55,370 nucleotides of DNA from Parasporobacterium paucivorans DSM 15970 (GTDB taxonomy: Bacteria; Bacillota; Clostridia; Lachnospirales; Lachnospiraceae): the NCBI RefSeq assembly GCF_900141895.1, contig NZ_FQYT01000020.1, positions 1 to 55,370 on the forward strand, given 5' to 3'. This document shows, piece after piece, positions 34,676 to 43,328 of this stretch (the first letter of the stretch is position 1; each line of letters opens with the position of its first letter). The notes below the pieces were generated by a model, which ran no database searches, had not been told where the DNA came from, and saw only the letters and a program-made list of their open reading frames with translations. The translations under genes and the position numbers were made by a program.

Positions 34676-35674
34676 TTATCTTCCCAGGACCGGCTGCCCA
34701 AAAGCAAACAGGGCTTCATTGACTTCAAAAATATTATGATTTTCCTTCTCAATAAAATACTTGATAATGACATCCGATTTATTGCTGTTTGAGAGGGTAT
34801 ATCCGGCCTTTCCCATAAGATCAAGGGTCTCATCCAGATTCAGCTTCAAGGCAATGGACAGGGCGATAGCCGTGGCTCTTCCCGGCTTGTAATGTGCATC
34901 GCTTCGGATCTTGGAGAAGAGCTTTCTGTCAAGATTTGCTTTCTTATAAACCTCCGTATCAGCCATCTTCTTCTCGTCTATCAGGCGCAGCATCGCAGCC
35001 GAAAATGTCTCATCCAGATGCTCCACGACATCCTCCAGGCTTCGTTTGCTGCTTGACAGAATATATTCAGCGACCTTCGGTTTTGACTCCTGGGCATACT
35101 CAAATTCCTGTACCCTGCTGCCCGTATCTTTTCGTGCCGCATTTTCTACATAATTTGCATCAATATATTCCCTGATGGAAGATGTCAGCTTTTCGCTTAA
35201 CGAAAAAGCCTTTTCATCAAAAACGACCAGATAGACCATCATATCGTGCTCAAGCAGGAATTCTCCTATGGCAGATATCGCCACATGTATTGCCTGGTCT
35301 TTCGGATATCCATAAATCCCCGATGATACCAATGGAAACGCGACTGATTGGCAGCGGTTTTCTTCTGCCAGTACAAGGGCACTTGTGTAGGCGCTATGCA
35401 ACAGCTGTTTTTCATTATCTCCGCCTCCCATCCAGATGGGGCCAACAGCATGAATTATATATCGGGCCGGGAGGGCATATCCGCCTGTGATCACTGATTT
35501 TCCTGTTTCGCACCCGCCAATTCGGTCACACTCTGCCTGCAGCTTCTCGGCACCCGCAGCTGAAAAAATCGCCCCGCAGACACCGCCGCCCATCTTAAGG
35601 CGGGTGTTTGCAGCATTTACAATGGCATCTACCTTCATATTGGTGATATCGTTCCTCACTATCTCAAATGGCAA
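34676..35674 (-). CDS. Macro-domain protein with a C-terminal helical/HTH-like domain
   Basis: 332 residues. Residues ~1-165 form a macro domain of the O-acetyl-ADP-ribose deacetylase/YmdB group: VDAIVNAANTRLKMGGGVCGAI, YIIHAVGPIW and FPLVSSGIYGYPKDQA are the ADP-ribose-binding loops. The C-terminal half (~215-332) is helical, with SDAHYKPGRATAIALSIALKLNLDETLDLMGKAGY, resembling a small helix-turn-helix unit. The start is TTG at 35674 with AGGGGAGAG about 8 bases upstream. ADP-ribose hydrolysis is the family activity; linking it to a DNA- or protein-binding tail suggests a regulatory or defence role. Confidence 0.85.
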   Translation of the reverse strand: MPFEIVRNDITNMKVDAIVNAANTRLKMGGGVCGAIFSAAGAEKLQAECDRIGGCETGKSVITGGYALPARYIIHAVGPIWMGGGDNEKQLLHSAYTSALVLAEENRCQSVAFPLVSSGIYGYPKDQAIHVAISAIGEFLLEHDMMVYLVVFDEKAFSLSEKLTSSIREYIDANYVENAARKDTGSRVQEFEYAQESKPKVAEYILSSSKRSLEDVVEHLDETFSAAMLRLIDEKKMADTEVYKKANLDRKLFSKIRSDAHYKPGRATAIALSIALKLNLDETLDLMGKAGYTLSNSNKSDVIIKYFIEKENHNIFEVNEALFAFGQPVLGR

Positions 35675-35699
35675 AATTCTCTCCCCTTTCTCAAATACA

Positions 35700-35722
35700 A
35701 AAGGGCCGGCCAGGCCGGCTTT
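35700..35722. terminator. GC-rich hairpin before the macro-domain gene
   Basis: AAAGGGCCGGCCAGGCCGGC is flanked by A- and T-runs on both sides and lies between the tRNA cluster and the macro gene. It may stop tRNA transcription. The sequence between 35723 and 35828 holds only the tRNA-Lys trailer with a T-run at about 35779-35788 (minus). Confidence 0.5.
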
Positions 35723-35828
35723 AGTTCTAATTCTACCACTTTTTCTATTCTATTCAAGCCCTCTGCCGCGAATCAGCATAAAAAAAATGCCCGGAACCTA
35801 ACTGCTTTAAGTCCCAAACATCTTATAA

Positions 35829-35901
35829 TGAGCCATCGGAGATTCGAACCCCGGACAACTTGATTAAAAGTCAAGTGCTCTACCGACTGAGCTAATGGCC
35901 C
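35829..35901 (-). tRNA. tRNA-Lys (anticodon UUU)
   Basis: Acceptor GGGCCAT/ATGGCTC, discriminator A, anticodon arm CTTGA-CTTTTAA-TCAAG (UUU), GTTCGAATC T loop. No CCA is encoded. Last gene of a six-tRNA cluster transcribed on the minus strand. Confidence 0.94.
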
Positions 35902-35933
35902 CTGTTATATATAAAACAAGTTTTTGCAGGCAA

Positions 35934-36005
35934 CAGGGCTAGCTGGATTTGAACCAGCGAATGCAGGAGTCAAAGTCCTGTGCCTTACCGCTTGGCGATA
36001 GCCCT
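35934..36005 (-). tRNA. tRNA-Gln (anticodon UUG)
   Basis: Acceptor AGGGCTA/TAGCCCT, discriminator G, anticodon arm CAGGA-CTTTGAC-TCCTG (UUG), GTTCAAATC T loop. No CCA is encoded. Confidence 0.94.
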
Positions 36006-36020
36006 AAACAGGTAAAACAG

Positions 36021-36094
36021 GGTGGATAATGGGATTCGAACCCATGGCCTCCAGAGCCACAATCTGGCGCGCTAACCAACTGCGCTATACCCAC
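36021..36094 (-). tRNA. tRNA-His (anticodon GUG)
   Basis: Acceptor GTGGGTA/TATCCAC with the extra 5' G (36095) expected for tRNA-His, anticodon arm CCAGA-TTGTGGC-TCTGG (GUG), GTTCGAATC T loop. Confidence 0.94.
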
Positions 36095-36101
36095 CATAAA
36101 A

Positions 36102-36175
36102 TGTGCCCGAAGGGATTCGAACCCCCGACCTACGGCTTAGAAGGCCGTTGCTCTATCCAGCTGAGCTACGAACAC
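36102..36175 (-). tRNA. tRNA-Arg (anticodon UCU)
   Basis: Acceptor GTGTTCG/CGGGCAC (two wobble pairs), discriminator A, anticodon arm ACGGC-CTTCTAA-GCCGT (UCU), GTTCGAATC T loop. Confidence 0.94.
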
Positions 36176-36206
36176 ACATTTTTTCTGCAAAAAGGGTTAA
36201 TGCAAA

Positions 36207-36277
36207 AGCGGGTAGCGGGAATCGAACCCGCGTATCTAGCTTGGAAGGCTAGTGTTCTACCATTGAACTACACCCGC
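36207..36277 (-). tRNA. tRNA-Gly (anticodon UCC)
   Basis: Acceptor GCGGGTG/TACCCGC, discriminator T, anticodon arm CTAGC-CTTCCAA-GCTAG (UCC), GTTCGATTC T loop. Confidence 0.94.
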
Positions 36278-36284
36278 ATAACAG

Positions 36285-36359
36285 TCGGGGTGACAGGATT
36301 CGAACCTGCGACCTCTTGATCCCAAATCAAGCGCTCTAGCCAAGCTGAGCCACACCCCG
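36285..36359 (-). tRNA. tRNA-Pro (anticodon UGG)
   Basis: Acceptor CGGGGTG/CACCCCG, discriminator A, anticodon arm CTTGA-TTTGGGA-TCAAG (UGG), GTTCGAATC T loop. First gene of the cluster Pro-Gly-Arg-His-Gln-Lys. Confidence 0.94.
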
Positions 36360-36425
36360 GTACATTTTTCTTTTGCAATGCAAGAGCTATTATATACTAG
36401 GAATTTTTTATTGTCAACTTGTTTT

Positions 36426-37040
36426 TCAAAGTTTTTTTCCTTCGTTTTCAATAGCCCCTAATATCTCTCCCATCCGGCAGAGAGCATTGTATCTGTGGCT
36501 TATTTTGTTCTTCAGTTCCGAAGGCATTTCCCCAAGCGTCTGGGCAAACTCCGGGATAAATACAATGGGGTCGTATCCGAACCCATTGCTTCCTTTTTCC
36601 TCATACGCAATCAGACCCTCCACCGTGCCTCTTGTGGTAACGATTCTTCCATCAGGAAAAGCTGTTGCAATTGCGCAGACAAACCGTGCGCTCCTTTGAT
36701 CTCCCACGGCACCGGAAAGCCTCTCGATGATATTTTTGTTCTTAATGGAGTAATCCGTGGTCTCCCCCATGTACCTGGCGGAATATACCCCGGGCGCCTT
36801 GTCGAGATAATCCACTTCCAGCCCCGAATCATCCGCCATGACGATGGCACCTGTTATTTCCATTATAGCGCGGGCCTTTATCGCGGCATTCTCTTCAAAG
36901 GTGCTTCCCGTCTCCTCCACGTCAATCTGAATTCCCTCGTCTTTCAGGGAGGTCATGTCCACCCTGAAATCAAAGCCGGACAGAATCTCCCTTACCTCTC
37001 TTAATTTATCCTGATTATTCGTCGCAAATATTATCTTCAT
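36426..37040 (-). CDS. rdgB: XTP/dITP diphosphatase (RdgB/HAM1 family)
   Basis: 204 residues. The enzyme hydrolyses non-canonical purine triphosphates (XTP, dITP, ITP) to monophosphates, keeping them out of DNA and RNA. Motifs: FATNNQDKLREVREIL at the N-terminus, TGSTFEENAAIKA near 46, ADDSGLEVDYL near 69 (metal-binding Asp), PGVYSARY near 83, GSNGFGYDPIF-like GSNGFGYDPIV near 150, and SHRYNAL at the end. It lies 4 bp downstream of the methyltransferase gene on the same strand and is almost certainly co-transcribed with it. Confidence 0.93.
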   Translation of the reverse strand: MKIIFATNNQDKLREVREILSGFDFRVDMTSLKDEGIQIDVEETGSTFEENAAIKARAIMEITGAIVMADDSGLEVDYLDKAPGVYSARYMGETTDYSIKNKNIIERLSGAVGDQRSARFVCAIATAFPDGRIVTTRGTVEGLIAYEEKGSNGFGYDPIVFIPEFAQTLGEMPSELKNKISHRYNALCRMGEILGAIENEGKKL

Positions 37041-37044
37041 TCCG

Positions 37045-38196
37045 TTACCTGTCTTTTCTCTTCGGAGGTTTCGGTCCCGGGAACTGGTAGAAATAGGTCT
37101 TGATCATTCCATTGTATATTTTCCTGTTCTTGGCTGCTTTCATTCCCATATCTTTTTCTGCCTGTTCGTAAGAGGTTATGACATATGCCGACCAGCTGTC
37201 CAGGCTGCGTATTCTTTCACCCAGTTCCTTATACAGGGCCGGAAGACCCTCGCGATCTTCAAGCCTTTCCCCGTACGGAGGATTGGTGATCAGAAATCCA
37301 TATTTTTTGGGATGGCTGAGCTGGGAAAGTGGTCTCTCCTGAAAATGAATCAGGTGCTCCACCCCTGCATCAGCAGCGTTCTGTCTGGCCGCCTTTATGA
37401 TGCTTCCGTCGATGTCGTATCCCTGGATATCTACCTCGATATTGGTATCGATCATTTCATTGGCTTCATCCATTGCATCCTGCCATGTTTTGACCGGAAT
37501 AATGTTTTCCCACTTTTGGGCGAGGAAGGATCTGTTCAGGCCGGGCGCAATATTGGCTGCCATCATGGCCGCTTCAATGGGAAAGGTTCCGCTCCCACAG
37601 AAAGGATCCACCAGAATCCGATCCTTGTTCCACGGAGTGAGAAGAATAAGGGCTGCCGCCAGAGTTTCCGATATAGGTGCCTTGGATGCGAGTTTTCTGT
37701 ATCCCCGCTTGTGGAGGGAGTCTCCGGTCGTATCCAGGGCCACGGTAACCTCATCCTTCATGAGGAAAATCCTGACCGGATATTCATTGCCCGTCTCCTC
37801 AAACCACTCGGTACGGTATACGCCCTTTAGAGCCTCCACCATGGCCTTTTTTGCAATGCTCTGTATGTCCGAGGGGCTGAACAGTTTGCTCTTGATGGAG
37901 CTTGCCTTGGTTACCCAGAATTTCCCATCTTTAGGGATGAACTCTTCCCATCGGATGGCCTTTATGCCTTCAAACAGCTCATCGTAGGTAGTCGCTTGAA
38001 ACCGGGCTACTTTTATCATGATTCTTTCTGTAGTCCTCAAATTTATGTTGGCTCTGCAGACGGCCTCTTCATCTCCGATGAAGGTAACCTTTCCGTCCTC
38101 CACCTGGGAGATTTCGTATCCTAAGTCCTGTATCTCGTTTTTCAGCACGGATTCCAGTCCAAAATGGCAGGGTGCTATCAATTCATATCTTGTCAT
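37045..38196 (-). CDS. THUMP-domain RNA methyltransferase (RlmL N-terminal type)
   Basis: 383 residues of the class I SAM-dependent RNA methyltransferase family related to RlmL/YpsC. An N-terminal ferredoxin-like plus THUMP RNA-binding region (1-160) is followed by the Rossmann catalytic domain with LVDPFCGSGTFPIEAA near 195 (SAM) and the base-flipping NPPYGERL near 293. The likely product is an m2G in 23S rRNA, by family. A short basic tail (KPPKRKDR) ends it. The start has weak AGGAAAT spacing upstream but fits the family N-terminus (YELIAPCHFGLE). Confidence 0.9.
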   Translation of the reverse strand: MTRYELIAPCHFGLESVLKNEIQDLGYEISQVEDGKVTFIGDEEAVCRANINLRTTERIMIKVARFQATTYDELFEGIKAIRWEEFIPKDGKFWVTKASSIKSKLFSPSDIQSIAKKAMVEALKGVYRTEWFEETGNEYPVRIFLMKDEVTVALDTTGDSLHKRGYRKLASKAPISETLAAALILLTPWNKDRILVDPFCGSGTFPIEAAMMAANIAPGLNRSFLAQKWENIIPVKTWQDAMDEANEMIDTNIEVDIQGYDIDGSIIKAARQNAADAGVEHLIHFQERPLSQLSHPKKYGFLITNPPYGERLEDREGLPALYKELGERIRSLDSWSAYVITSYEQAEKDMGMKAAKNRKIYNGMIKTYFYQFPGPKPPKRKDR

Positions 38197-38362
38197 ATTT
38201 CCTCATTTCATTTTCTTTATTGTGTTGCAGTTATAGTATTATATATCAGAAACATGTTGACGCAGTAAACAACTTTATCCTAAATAATAGATAAATAATT
38301 TCTTCTTTTATTATTTTAATTGTTGCATTTCTACAATCTTGATTTTGCGGATTAGTTTTTTA

Positions 38363-38391
38363 TTGTTTTTTTATTACCTGTGTAATATAAT
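38363..38391 (+). promoter_or_regulatory. Sigma-A-like promoter in a gene-free region
   Basis: TTGTTT (38363-38368), 17 bp, TATAAT (38386-38391) on the plus strand, with no coding gene downstream on this strand before a terminator at 38455-38493. Confidence 0.6.
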
Positions 38392-38397
38392 CAGCTT

Positions 38398-38493
38398 GTA
38401 AAGGAATTTGTTTCTTTTACAAACAACCCCTTATTATTTATTTATACTCCCCTCAAACAGTCTAGTGGCTCCCCTCTAGACTGTTTTACTTTT
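38398..38493 (+). ncRNA. Candidate C-rich small RNA
   Basis: Between the promoter at 38363-38391 and an intrinsic terminator (AAACAGTCTAG/CTAGACTGTTTT then ACTTTT) lies a ~96-nt transcript with no open reading frame of note. It would begin with a hairpin (TTGTAAAG/CTTTTACAA) and then carry unpaired ACAACCCC and ATACTCCCC, with CTCCCC again in the terminator loop. Pyrimidine-rich UCCCC loops are the usual seed of Firmicute sRNAs that pair with ribosome-binding sites. The terminator overlaps the end of the converging DUF1700 gene. Candidate only. Confidence 0.5.
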
Positions 38494-38923
38494 GTCTGAG
38501 AACATTGACCAGAGCGATTATCACAAGAATCACAAATAAAGGCAGGGCAATCTGAACCAGAATGGTAATGGCTCCTCCGATAAGCAGGAGCAGCAGGATA
38601 ACTGCCACAACCGCAAACACTATGCCAAGCAGCTTTCCATACCAGGTGTTGACCCCGGATACCCTCCAGGATCTCTTTTCTTCCTGGTGGTAGGTTTCCC
38701 CTTCAGAATATGCCGTTCCCATCCTTTCCTTCGCGTCCAGAATCGTTTTCGCAATAAGTTCCGGAGCTCCCAGATTGTCTATGATTTCCTCTTCCTTCTT
38801 GCCCGTCCGCTTCTCGCCTTCAATATACTCATTATAATACTCCCGCTGTGACTTGATTTCTCCTGCAGAAGCAGCTCCTGCCAGGGCTTCCTCCAGCAGC
38901 TTCAAAAATTCATCTTTTCTCAT
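38486..38923 (-). CDS. DUF1700-family membrane protein
   Basis: 145 residues. The N-terminal half (KDEFLKLLEEAL, REYYNEYI, EEEIIDNLGAPELIAKTI) is the helical DUF1700 module, and the C-terminal half has two TM helices (LLGIVFAVVAVILLLLLIGG, LPLFVILVIIALVNVL). Such proteins usually sit next to PadR-type regulators and adhesin-like or stress operons; no PadR gene is adjacent here. The ATG at 38923 is preferred; a GTG 12 bases earlier (38935) is the alternative. The extreme C-terminus overlaps the small-RNA terminator. Confidence 0.8.
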   Translation of the reverse strand: MRKDEFLKLLEEALAGAASAGEIKSQREYYNEYIEGEKRTGKKEEEIIDNLGAPELIAKTILDAKERMGTAYSEGETYHQEEKRSWRVSGVNTWYGKLLGIVFAVVAVILLLLLIGGAITILVQIALPLFVILVIIALVNVLRQK

Positions 38924-39089
38924 ATTATACCCCACGTTACCATGTAAGAAGTTCTTATACGATTATACTCCATAAGCAATCTTTCAGTCAACAAACCTTG
39001 CCCCGGAAGTAGAGGAAGGAATTTTCTGCTTGTATTCTCAAAGTATTTATATTAGAATAAGTTTAATTTATATATAAGGAGGAGTTATC

Positions 39090-39260
39090 ATGGCACGTAT
39101 AATTACTGACGCTTGTGTAAGCTGTGGTGCATGTGCACCTGAATGTCCAACAAACGCGATTTCAGAAGGCGATGGAAAATTTGAAATTGACGCAGCTGAA
39201 TGCATCGATTGCGGCGCTTGCGAATCTGTATGTCCTACAGGCGCAATTGAACAGGCATAA
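39090..39260 (+). CDS. 2[4Fe-4S] ferredoxin
   Basis: A 56-residue clostridial-type ferredoxin. Two cluster motifs are visible: CVSCGACAPECP near residue 9 and CIDCGACESVCP near 38 (C-x2-C-x2-C-x3-C-P twice), ending TGAIEQA. It is a soluble low-potential electron carrier, the natural partner of the 2-oxoacid:ferredoxin oxidoreductase and of the electron-bifurcating hydrogenase. AAGGAGGAG lies 6 bases before the ATG. It is a single gene with its own terminator. Confidence 0.96.
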   Translation: MARIITDACVSCGACAPECPTNAISEGDGKFEIDAAECIDCGACESVCPTGAIEQA

Positions 39261-39274
39261 TACTAATTAAAATA

Positions 39275-39308
39275 AAACAATCCCGTTTGAATGCGGGATT
39301 GTTTTTTA
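39275..39308. terminator. Bidirectional terminator between ferredoxin and dnaB
   Basis: AAACAATCCCG/CGGGATTGTTT with TTTTTT on the plus side and TTTTATTTT on the minus side. It overlaps the dnaB stop codon at 39306. Confidence 0.88.
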
Positions 39309-40634
39309 TTGTTCTCGATTGACAAATTTTGTAAAGTCAGCCTGCCACATAAGCTTTATAGTGCCTACCGGACCATTTCTCTGCTTCGCAATAATTACTT
39401 CTGCCACGCTCTTATCTTCCGTGTCCGGATGGTAATACTCATCCCTGTATAGGAACATAACGACATCGGCATCCTGCTCTATGGCTCCCGAGTCCCTCAG
39501 ATCCGAAAGCATGGGTCTGCGGTCCTGCCTCTGTTCCAATGCTCTGTTCAGCTGGGACAAGGCGATAATCGGCACATTCAGTTCTCTGGCCAGCCCTTTG
39601 AGCGCTCTTGAAATATCCGATATTTCCTGCTGCCTGTTATCCGATCTTTTGCCTCCGGACATAAGCTGCAGGTAATCAATGACAATAAGCTGGATGTCAT
39701 TTTCCAGCTTGAACTTGCGGCACTTAGTCCTCATTTCCGCCACGCCGATGCTGGGCGTGTCATCAATGACCAGCTTCGAATTGCCGATTACGTTTGCGGA
39801 ATCAATCAGCTTCTCCCAGTCCGATTCCGAGAGCTTTCCCGTGCGGATTGCCTGGGAATCCACCCGGGACTCCTGGGCAAAGAGCCTGTTTACCAGCTGC
39901 TCTTTTGACATTTCAAGACTGAATATCGCCACACCCATATTCTTTTTGAAAGCCAGATGTTCGGCGATATTCAATACAAAGGCGGTCTTTCCCATGGAGG
40001 GGCGGGCCGCTATCAGCACCAGATCGGAGGGCTGGAGACCGGCGGTCTTGTAATCCAGATCCGTAAAGCCCGTGGGCACCCCCGTGACAATGCTCTTGGA
40101 TTTGGATGCTTCCTCGATTTTGTCCAAAACGTTCATTACAATCTGCCGGATGGTTATAAAGGAATTCTCCGAATTGGTCTGAATCAGCCCAAAAACCCTT
40201 CTCTCCGTCTCATTCAGGATATTTTCAAGGCTGTCCCTGCCCATATAGCATTCATTGGAAATCTCGTCGGTTATCTTAATGATTCTGCGCAGCATTGCCT
40301 TTTCATGCACAATTTCCGCATAATGCTTTATATTCGCAGAAGTAGGAACCGCCTCAAGGAGCTCTTTTATGAACTCGATTCCAGCCAGCTCCGGAGGAAC
40401 ATCCTTCTCTTTCAGTTTATTATTCAGTGTAATAAGGTCTACGGGTTTTCCCTGATTATACATTTCGACCATGGCATCAAAAACAACTCCATACTGTCTC
40501 CCATAGAAATCATCCGCAACCAGGATTTCCGAGGCTTTCGCCACGGCATCCTCATCCATCATCATGGATCCGATGACCGATTTTTCAGCTTCGACACTAT
40601 GCGGCAGCACTCTTTTAATCAGAGCTTCATCCAT
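39306..40634 (-). CDS. dnaB: Replicative DNA helicase DnaB
   Basis: 442 residues, the usual DnaB length. The N-terminal primase-interacting domain (PHSVEAEKSVIGSMM) is followed by a linker and the RecA-like motor with Walker A ARPSMGKTAFVLN near 213, Walker B LIVIDYLQLMSGG near 323, and SQLNRALEQR and DLRDSGAIEQDAD (arginine finger region). It unwinds the replication fork ahead of the polymerase. GGAGG precedes the ATG. It is the last gene of the conserved unit gdpP-rplI-dnaB on the minus strand. Confidence 0.97.
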   Translation of the reverse strand: MDEALIKRVLPHSVEAEKSVIGSMMMDEDAVAKASEILVADDFYGRQYGVVFDAMVEMYNQGKPVDLITLNNKLKEKDVPPELAGIEFIKELLEAVPTSANIKHYAEIVHEKAMLRRIIKITDEISNECYMGRDSLENILNETERRVFGLIQTNSENSFITIRQIVMNVLDKIEEASKSKSIVTGVPTGFTDLDYKTAGLQPSDLVLIAARPSMGKTAFVLNIAEHLAFKKNMGVAIFSLEMSKEQLVNRLFAQESRVDSQAIRTGKLSESDWEKLIDSANVIGNSKLVIDDTPSIGVAEMRTKCRKFKLENDIQLIVIDYLQLMSGGKRSDNRQQEISDISRALKGLARELNVPIIALSQLNRALEQRQDRRPMLSDLRDSGAIEQDADVVMFLYRDEYYHPDTEDKSVAEVIIAKQRNGPVGTIKLMWQADFTKFVNREQ

Positions 40635-40648
40635 TTGTTTCCTCCATA

Positions 40649-41095
40649 CTATTCTTCCACGACTTTAACGGTCAGTTGAGCTGTTACATCCTTGTGCAGC
40701 TTAACTGTCACGGTGTGCGTCCCCAGTGTTTTGATTGGATTCTCCAGGACCATTTTCTTTTTATCAATCTCCAGCTTCAGCTGGTCCGTCACGGCCTTTG
40801 CGATTTCTTTGGTGGATACGGACCCAAAGGACCTTCCGCCTTCTCCGGTTTTTATGGCCAGAACCACCGGTTTCTCCTCTATCTTCGCAGCGAGGGCCTT
40901 TGCCTCCTCCAGCATTTCCTGAGCCAGCTTCTTGTCATGTTCTTTCTGCAGCCTCAGATCGTTGATATTTTTAGCGGTCGCCTCAACTCCCAGCTTCTTT
41001 GGCAGGATGAAGTTCCTTGCGTAGCCGTCACTCACCTTGATGACTTCCCCTTTTTTTCCCAGTTTTTTCACATCTTCCAATAAAATAACATCCAT
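40649..41095 (-). CDS. rplI: 50S ribosomal protein L9
   Basis: 148 residues, full length. The N-terminal domain begins [21 protein letters not shown], with the L9 signature [10 protein letters not shown], followed by the long connecting helix ([19 protein letters not shown]) and the C-terminal rRNA-binding domain ([16 protein letters not shown]..). It binds 23S rRNA near the L1 stalk. It sits 3 bp downstream of gdpP and 14 bp upstream of dnaB, the order typical of Firmicutes. Confidence 0.97.
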   Translation of the reverse strand: MDVILLEDVKKLGKKGEVIKVSDGYARNFILPKKLGVEATAKNINDLRLQKEHDKKLAQEMLEEAKALAAKIEEKPVVLAIKTGEGGRSFGSVSTKEIAKAVTDQLKLEIDKKKMVLENPIKTLGTHTVTVKLHKDVTAQLTVKVVEE

Positions 41096-41097
41096 GA

Positions 41098-43137
41098 TTA
41101 TATGTCTCCTTCTTCTATCATTTTACTTAAGGTATCCTTAACTATTTGCTTTGCCTCGTCCAGGGTGACTTCCTTAAGCTGGGCTCCGGCCACGTTCAAA
41201 TGTCCTCCGCCTCCCAGCCTTTCCATAACCAGCTGTACGTTTATTTCATCCACGGAGCGCGCACTTATGTAAATCGTGTTGTTGTATCTCGTCACTACAA
41301 AAGAAGCCTTTATACCACGTATCTCCAGCATCTCATTGGCTGCCTGGGCGGCTGTCACAGTAGGGCTTTCAATGTGTTCAGATGGGCACTCCCCAATAAT
41401 GAAAAATTCCCTGAATATCTCGGCATTATGGTAGGTCACCGCTCTCGCTTTAAACGCATCGAAATCATCCCAAAACATTTTCCTGACCTTGTTTATATCC
41501 GCACCGTTCCGCTTCAGAAAGGCTGCCGCTTCAAAGGTACGTGCTCCCGTGCTGTTTGCGAAATAGTTTGTATCGATCATGATTCCTGCGTACAGTGCAT
41601 CGGCTTCCGCCTGTTTTAGCCGGATGTCCTCGGAAATATACTGAAGAATTTCCGATACCATTTCACAGGTGGAGGAAGCAAACGGTTCAATGTAGGACAA
41701 AACCGCATTTTCCACCACCTCCGATCCCTGTCTGTGATGGTCCAGAATCACCGTAGCCTTCGACCCAGAAACCAGCCTGGGTTCTTCCACGAAGCTTGGC
41801 TTATTTACATCAACCAGAACCAAAACCGTGTTGTCATTCAGAATCTGCAGAGCCTGGGATCCGCTTATGAACATATCCTCTTCATATTCATCTCCTGCCT
41901 TAAATCCATCAATGATCGGTTTGACAGAATTTGTCATTTCCCCGATAACTATGTGTGCTTTCCTGTCAAGGGTTCTGGCCACCCTGTATATCCCCACAGA
42001 CGCACCTACGGAATCAATGTCACCCAGCTTATGCCCCATAATCAGGACATCCTCTTTGCTGTTCAGCAGTTCCCGCAGGGCATGGGCTTTAACCCTTGCT
42101 TTGACCCTTGTATTCTTTTCTACCTGTTTGCTTTTTCCACCGTAATAATAAATCTTTTCCCCATCCTTGATGACCGCCTGGTCACCGCCTCTTCCCAGAG
42201 CCAGGTCAATGGCAGTGCGTGAAAATTCGCAGGTTTTTGAATAGGTCTCTCCATTTACACCCAGTCCGATACTAATGGTGACCGGCATTTCATTTCCGAT
42301 ATTTATGGATTTGACCTCATCAAGAATGTTGAATTTATTGCTCTGAAGCACGGAGATATATTTCTGTTTCAATACGATAAAGTATTTATCCTTCTCCAGC
42401 TTCCTCACCACGCCGTCCATGGCAGTAAAATACTTATTAATCTTTCTGTCGATAAGTGCAAGAATCAGGGATTTACGGACTGCCTCCACCGTCTCCATGA
42501 CTTCTTCGAAATTGTCCAGATATACTAAGGCTGCAACAAATTTCTGCTCTGTATTTTCTTTCCTGAGATTGAGCATCTCTGTCTCATCAAACAAGCCTAC
42601 GGAAAACATATCGTCCTGTTCAGACGGAATATCCGTCAGGATATCGTCATCCTCGGACTCCTTCCATGTGATTTTCTTAAACTCCACACGGTAATTCCTG
42701 CCCTTGAACGCAATTTCCCCGACCGAGTCCTCCTCCCCGAAGCGTAGTTCCTCCTCCGTAATTTCCGGAAAAAGAGACGTGATTTTCTTATCTGCCGCTT
42801 TGCCGGTACCAATCAGATCCGTGAACCTTTTGTTCATCCACAGAATCCTTCCATCCTTGTTCAGCACGCAGTATGGAACCGGAAGTTCCATAAGCATCCT
42901 GCTCTGGGATTTTGCGAGGCCTTCCGTCATCGTAATGATTTCATTGGTGATTTTAGGTCGGCTTCCAATCAAAAGCACCAGGGATATGCTTATAAATACC
43001 AGGGTGAAAACCAGGAGGGTTACTCCTGCCCGGGCATCGATCATGTATATTACAATATTTACTATCACAAGCAGTCCGCTGAGAATGAGCGGCCAGTACA
43101 TATATGGTGTGAAACCTTTGTTCCATCGATTCTTCAT
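41098..43137 (-). CDS. gdpP: Cyclic-di-AMP phosphodiesterase GdpP
   Basis: 679 residues. Two N-terminal TM helices are followed by a PAS-like domain (~80-170), a degenerate GGDEF domain (~175-310, with the canonical motif lost), and the DHH-DHHA1 phosphodiesterase: [14 protein letters not shown] near 350, [19 protein letters not shown] near 445, and [13 protein letters not shown] near 635. It degrades c-di-AMP to pApA at the membrane. It is the first gene of gdpP-rplI-dnaB. The Ktr potassium transporter, a usual c-di-AMP target, is encoded 1 kb away. Confidence 0.96.
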   Translation of the reverse strand: MKNRWNKGFTPYMYWPLILSGLLVIVNIVIYMIDARAGVTLLVFTLVFISISLVLLIGSRPKITNEIITMTEGLAKSQSRMLMELPVPYCVLNKDGRILWMNKRFTDLIGTGKAADKKITSLFPEITEEELRFGEEDSVGEIAFKGRNYRVEFKKITWKESEDDDILTDIPSEQDDMFSVGLFDETEMLNLRKENTEQKFVAALVYLDNFEEVMETVEAVRKSLILALIDRKINKYFTAMDGVVRKLEKDKYFIVLKQKYISVLQSNKFNILDEVKSINIGNEMPVTISIGLGVNGETYSKTCEFSRTAIDLALGRGGDQAVIKDGEKIYYYGGKSKQVEKNTRVKARVKAHALRELLNSKEDVLIMGHKLGDIDSVGASVGIYRVARTLDRKAHIVIGEMTNSVKPIIDGFKAGDEYEEDMFISGSQALQILNDNTVLVLVDVNKPSFVEEPRLVSGSKATVILDHHRQGSEVVENAVLSYIEPFASSTCEMVSEILQYISEDIRLKQAEADALYAGIMIDTNYFANSTGARTFEAAAFLKRNGADINKVRKMFWDDFDAFKARAVTYHNAEIFREFFIIGECPSEHIESPTVTAAQAANEMLEIRGIKASFVVTRYNNTIYISARSVDEINVQLVMERLGGGGHLNVAGAQLKEVTLDEAKQIVKDTLSKMIEEGDI

Positions 43138-43328
43138 CCTGTCTCCTCATTCGGTACAAAATTTCATACAAGCCTATTATACGCACTTTTGGTTATCTTA
43201 TCAAGTCAAAAAGCCAGCCGCCGGCCATACGGGAAGTCAATGGCCCCCATTTATTTATTCAATTATACAACTATGAGCGGTTGTGATACATTTATTTATA
43301 ACAATTAACCATAAAGGAGGCAAGTTTT

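Noticed and set aside
39957-40679. Plus-strand open frame of 240 codons
   Set aside because: Antisense to dnaB.
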